Assembly (NCBI GenBank): GCA_018820745.1
Contig: JAHJNP010000373.1
Coordinates: 1 to 7,773 of the forward strand
Reading direction: 5' to 3'
DNA from: Gammaproteobacteria bacterium
Lineage (GTDB): Bacteria > Pseudomonadota > Gammaproteobacteria > Burkholderiales > Thiobacillaceae
DNA length: 7,773 nucleotides
Within the stretch, counting starts at the first letter, position 1, and every line of letters begins with the position of its first letter. Below are positions 4,940 through 7,773 of this stretch, one piece after another. Below the pieces are notes generated by a model. That model had not been told where the DNA came from, ran no database searches, and saw only the letters and a list, made by a program, of their open reading frames with translations. The position numbers and the translations under genes were made by a program.

Positions 4940-6361
4940 TCAATTGCGCTGGTAGATATCCTCGAAGCGCACGATGTCGTCCTCGCCCAGATAGGTGCCC
5001 GACTGCACCTCGATCATGTGCAGGTCGATCTTGCCGGGATTTTCCAGCCGGTGCGTCGTCCCCAGCGGAATGTAAGTGGACTGATTTTCGGTCAGCAGCA
5101 TGATCTCTTCGCCACAGGTGACGCTGGCGGTGCCGGACACCACGATCCAGTGCTCGGCACGGTGGTGATGCATCTGCAAACTGAGCTTCTCGCCCGGTTT
5201 GACCATGATGCGCTTGACCTGGAAGCGCTCGCCTTCGTCGATGCCCTCGTACCAGCCCCACGGACGGTAGACCTGTTTGTGGACGAGGTGCTCGCAGCGC
5301 TTTTCGGCCTTGAGGCGGTCGACCAGTTTTTTCACGTCCTGCACCTGGTCCTTGTGCGCCACCAGCACGACGTCGGCGGTTTCCACCACCACCAGATCCG
5401 ACACGCCGAGCAGCGCCACCATGCGGGTTTCGGCGCGGACGAAGTTGTTGCGGGCGTTTTCCAGCATGACGTCGCCGCGCGTGGCATTGCCCTGCCCGTC
5501 CTTCACCGCCACGTCCCACAAGGCCGTCCAGGCACCGATGTCGTTCCAGGCGATGTCGGCCGGCACCACCGCGGCGCGGCGGGTGTGCTCCATCACCGCA
5601 TAGTCGACCGACTCGGATGGGCAGGCCTCGAATGCCGCCGGGTCCAGCCGCACGAAATCGAGATCGGGCGTGGCAGCATCGAGCGCGGCGCGGCTGGCGT
5701 CCAGAATGTCCGGGCGCAGCGCCTGCAGCTCGTCGAGAAAATCCGCTGCGCGGAACAGGAACATGCCGCTGTTCCAGAAATAGTCGCCGGAGTCGACATA
5801 CTGCTGCGCGGTGGCCAGATCAGGTTTCTCGACGAACGCCGCCACCTGGTGCGCGCCCGCACTATCTGCCAGCGGCGCGCCCCTGCGGATGTAGCCGTAG
5901 CCGGTTTCGGGGGTGGCGGCGACGATGCCGAAGGTGGCGAGGTGGCCGTTCTGCGCCGCCTGCGCCGCAGTGAGGATGGCCGCATGAAACGCCGCCACGT
6001 CGCCAATCAGGTGGTCGGCGGGCAGCACCAGCATCAGCGCGTCGGGGTCGTCGCGCGACAGCATCAGCGCGGCCACGGCTATCGCCGGCGCGGTGTTGCG
6101 GCCCACCGGCTCCAGCACGATGGCGCGCGCTTGCGTGTCGATCTGGCGCATCTGCTCGGCGATCATGAAGCGGTGCTCGACGTTGCACACCATCAGCGGT
6201 GCGGCCATTTCCGGCATCTCCGCCAGCCTGCTGACGGTGTCCTGCAGCAGGCTGTGGTCGCTGGCGAGCGGCAGCAGCTGTTTGGGCAGGGCCGCGCGCG
6301 ACAAGGGCCACAGGCGGGTGCCCGAGCCACCGGAAAGAATCACAGGATGAATAGTCGTCAT
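4940..6361 (-). CDS. manC: Mannose-1-phosphate guanylyltransferase / mannose-6-phosphate isomerase (type II PMI)
   Basis: This enzyme makes GDP-mannose from mannose-1-phosphate and GTP; bifunctional members also interconvert fructose-6-phosphate and mannose-6-phosphate. The 473-residue length is standard for ManC/AlgA/CpsB. The nucleotidyltransferase half opens with the pyrophosphorylase signature GGSGTRLWPLSR (11-22) and PKQ (26-28), followed by EPVGRNTAPA (84-93), the metal-site-like LPADH (113-117), FVEKPD (177-181) and NSGMF (197-201). The C-terminal cupin domain (about 360-470) has PWGWYE (367-372), the isomerase signature QMHHHRAEHW (396-405), and YIPLGTTHRLENPGK (430-444). Both domains look intact, so both activities are expected. 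The ATG at 6361 has AGGG eight bases upstream. It starts 21 nt after rfbD and is probably the last gene of that operon. The product feeds mannose, rhamnose or fucose branches of surface glycans; I cannot tell the organism's end use. The algA name belongs to alginate clusters, which are not seen here. Confidence 0.96.
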   Translation of the reverse strand: MTTIHPVILSGGSGTRLWPLSRAALPKQLLPLASDHSLLQDTVSRLAEMPEMAAPLMVCNVEHRFMIAEQMRQIDTQARAIVLEPVGRNTAPAIAVAALMLSRDDPDALMLVLPADHLIGDVAAFHAAILTAAQAAQNGHLATFGIVAATPETGYGYIRRGAPLADSAGAHQVAAFVEKPDLATAQQYVDSGDYFWNSGMFLFRAADFLDELQALRPDILDASRAALDAATPDLDFVRLDPAAFEACPSESVDYAVMEHTRRAAVVPADIAWNDIGAWTALWDVAVKDGQGNATRGDVMLENARNNFVRAETRMVALLGVSDLVVVETADVVLVAHKDQVQDVKKLVDRLKAEKRCEHLVHKQVYRPWGWYEGIDEGERFQVKRIMVKPGEKLSLQMHHHRAEHWIVVSGTASVTCGEEIMLLTENQSTYIPLGTTHRLENPGKIDLHMIEVQSGTYLGEDDIVRFEDIYQRN

Positions 6362-6382
6362 GTCGTGTGCCCTACAAAAAAA

Positions 6383-7273
6383 TCATTTTATTGATTGCGG
6401 AAAATCCTGCCCCAGACACAGGGCCAGCGCGGCTTCCCAGTCAGGCAGACGCACCCCGAAGGCCGCCGCCAGCTTGTTGCCGTCCAGCTGCGAGTTGGCT
6501 GGCCGCGCCGCGGGCGTAGGATAGCTGGTGGTCGGGATCGCGGTCAGGCGGGCCAGTTTCGCGTCGGTTTCGGCCAGCTGCGCCCGGATTGCCGCGGTGA
6601 AGCCGTGCCAGCTGGTGCGCCCGTCGCAGCTCAGATGATATATCCCGGACGTTGCAATTTGATCGGGGCGATCCAGCCAGCGCGCAACCACCAGCGCCGT
6701 CGCCTCGGCGATCAAGCGCGACCAGGTCGGTGCCCCGAACTGGTCGTCGACCACCGCCAGGGTATCGCGCTCGTGCAGCAGCCGCTGCATGGTCAGCAGG
6801 AAATTGCGGCCACGCAGGCCGTATACCCAGCTGGTGCGCAGGATCAGGTGCGGTGCGCCGGCGCGCGTGACCGCCTGTTCCCCCGCCAGCTTGGTCGCGC
6901 CGTACACGCCCAGCGGATTCGGTGCGTCCGCTTCCGTATAGGCAGCGGACTTCTTCCCGTCGAACACGTAGTCGGTGGAAAAGTGCACCAGCGGAATCCC
7001 GCGCGCCGCCGCGGCCTGTGCCAACTCGCCCGGTGCAGCCGCGTTGATGGCATGCGCCAGGTCGGGCTCGGACTCGGCCTGGTCGACCGCGGTGTAGGCC
7101 GCCGGATTGACGATCAGGTCCGGCGCGATCGCATCCACCGCGCGACGGATGCCTGCCGTGTCGGCGAGATCGAGGCGGCTGCGGTCCACCGCGATCACCT
7201 CGCCCAGCGGCGCCAGCGTGCGCTGCAATTCCCAGCCCACCTGGCCGTTGACGCCGGTCAGCAGGATCCTCAC
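6383..7273 (-). CDS. rfbD: dTDP-4-dehydrorhamnose reductase
   Basis: RmlD/RfbD carries out the last step of dTDP-L-rhamnose synthesis, reducing dTDP-4-keto-L-rhamnose with NAD(P)H in the cytoplasm. From the GTG at 7273-7271 it has 296 residues, the normal family length. It is an extended short-chain dehydrogenase: the nucleotide-binding motif is LLTGVNGQVG (4-13), then PAAYTAVDQAE (57-67), HFSTDYVFDG (97-106) and the catalytic pair Y124/K128 in YGATK. DDQFGAPT (176-183) and the RPANSQLD stretch (257-264) are typical of RmlD. The start is chosen because MRILLTGVNGQVG is the family N-terminus, GAGGTG lies just upstream, and the start shares GTGA with the rfbC stop codon. This 4-nt overlap indicates translational coupling. 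Reading upstream to an in-frame ATG at 7378 would add 35 residues that overlap rfbC and look like frame-shifted coding sequence. Confidence 0.96.
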   Translation of the reverse strand: MRILLTGVNGQVGWELQRTLAPLGEVIAVDRSRLDLADTAGIRRAVDAIAPDLIVNPAAYTAVDQAESEPDLAHAINAAAPGELAQAAAARGIPLVHFSTDYVFDGKKSAAYTEADAPNPLGVYGATKLAGEQAVTRAGAPHLILRTSWVYGLRGRNFLLTMQRLLHERDTLAVVDDQFGAPTWSRLIAEATALVVARWLDRPDQIATSGIYHLSCDGRTSWHGFTAAIRAQLAETDAKLARLTAIPTTSYPTPAARPANSQLDGNKLAAAFGVRLPDWEAALALCLGQDFPQSIK

Positions 7274-7773
7274 GCGAACACCTCGCACTCGGCGAGCGGC
7301 AGGCCGGCCTGGTCCTTGGCGGACAGCAGCGGCGCGCCGTCCAGCGGCCAGGCGATGGCGAGCGCCGGGTCGTTCCACCGCAGGCAGCGCTCGAACTCAG
7401 GCGCGTAGTAGTCGGTGGTCTTGTAAAGAAACTCGGCGTGCTCGGACAGCACCTGAAAGCCGTGGGCAAACCCCGGCGGAATCCATGCCATGTCGTGCGA
7501 TTCCGCAGACAGGAGAAAAGAGGCGACGCGGCCGAAATGCGGCGAGCTGCGGCGCAGGTCCACCGCCACGTCGAACACCTCGCCCGCTGTCACGCGCACC
7601 AACTTGCCCTGCGGCTGGCTGATCTGGTAATGCAGGCCGCGCAGCACGCCCTTGGCCGAGCGCGAGTGGTTGTCCTGCACGAACTCGGCGGTAATGCCAA
7701 TGCCGGCAAAGGTCTTGCGGTTGTAGCTCTCGAAGAAGAAGCCGCGCGCGTCGCCGAACACCTTGGGGCGCAG
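7270..7773 (-). CDS. rfbC: dTDP-4-dehydrorhamnose 3,5-epimerase, 5' end cut off by the window
   Basis: RmlC/RfbC epimerises dTDP-4-keto-6-deoxyglucose at C3 and C5, the step before RfbD. The window holds the last 167 residues; the family is about 180-185, so some 14-18 N-terminal residues and the start codon lie beyond the right edge. The first visible residues, LRPKVFGDARGFFFESYN, are in the usual position, so the GTG at 7761 is an internal valine rather than the start. Cupin-fold signatures are NHSRSAKGVLRGLHYQ (with the catalytic His in GLHYQ), the DVAVDLR strand, PPGFAHGF, and LYKTTDYYAPE with the expected active-site Tyr. The ending WPLDGAPLLSAKDQAGLPL is typical. The stop overlaps the rfbD start by 4 nt. 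rfbA and rfbB are probably further upstream, outside the window. Confidence 0.96.
   Translation of the reverse strand: MRPKVFGDARGFFFESYNRKTFAGIGITAEFVQDNHSRSAKGVLRGLHYQISQPQGKLVRVTAGEVFDVAVDLRRSSPHFGRVASFLLSAESHDMAWIPPGFAHGFQVLSEHAEFLYKTTDYYAPEFERCLRWNDPALAIAWPLDGAPLLSAKDQAGLPLAECEVFA

Noticed and set aside
7274..7378. 35-residue N-terminal extension of RfbD
   Set aside because: It lies inside rfbC in another frame, is Arg/Ala/Gly-rich, and the GTG at 7273 has a ribosome site and the family N-terminus.
5018..7408. Plus-strand ORFs of 458 and 337 aa opposite manC and rfbD
   Set aside because: Both mirror the high-GC codon pattern of the real genes and have no recognisable domain.

Overview
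The window reads as a chromosomal segment of a flagellated, GC-rich betaproteobacterium; a Thiobacillus/Nitrosomonadales-like host is my best guess. Reasons: the FlhDC master regulator is found mainly in beta- and gammaproteobacteria, MotA is the long E. coli type, and a membrane-anchored methyltransferase sits between flhC and motA. The species is inferred, not shown. All nine genes lie on the minus strand, so transcription runs from high to low coordinates. The gaps between genes are short (the longest is 223 nt) and none hides a further gene that I can support.

Right part (7773 to 4940), nucleotide-sugar cassette: rfbC (5' end beyond the window), rfbD (overlaps rfbC by 4 nt) and manC (21 nt after rfbD). 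Together they supply dTDP-L-rhamnose and GDP-mannose for surface polysaccharide. A perfect 24-bp palindrome follows manC and separates this cassette from the flagellar genes.

Middle (4806 to 3030), master-regulator operon: flhD, flhC and a predicted four-helix membrane-anchored SAM-dependent methyltransferase of unknown target. The methyltransferase gene has no visible Shine-Dalgarno and its start codons lie in a small hairpin, so it looks translationally coupled to flhC. Upstream of flhD is a 13/16 match to the sigma-28 (FliA) promoter consensus with the exact 11-nt spacer. That would put the top of the flagellar cascade under its own late sigma factor.

Left part (2992 to 1), stator and export: motA and motB (proton-driven stator), preceded by a weaker FliA-like promoter, then flhB (C-terminus beyond the window). 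The motB-flhB gap carries a candidate FlhDC operator and promoter, as expected for a class II flagellar gene. Regulator (flhDC), one likely direct target (flhB) and two possible FliA-dependent promoters (flhD, motA) are therefore packed into about 4 kb.

The core genes are well conserved and were recognised with high confidence: MotA R90/E98/P173/P222, MotB D31, FlhC C137/C140/C157/C160 and FlhB NPTH 269-272 all sit at E. coli numbering or within one residue of it. The least described parts are the methyltransferase and the promoter architecture. I saw no mobile element, CRISPR array, tRNA or rRNA.
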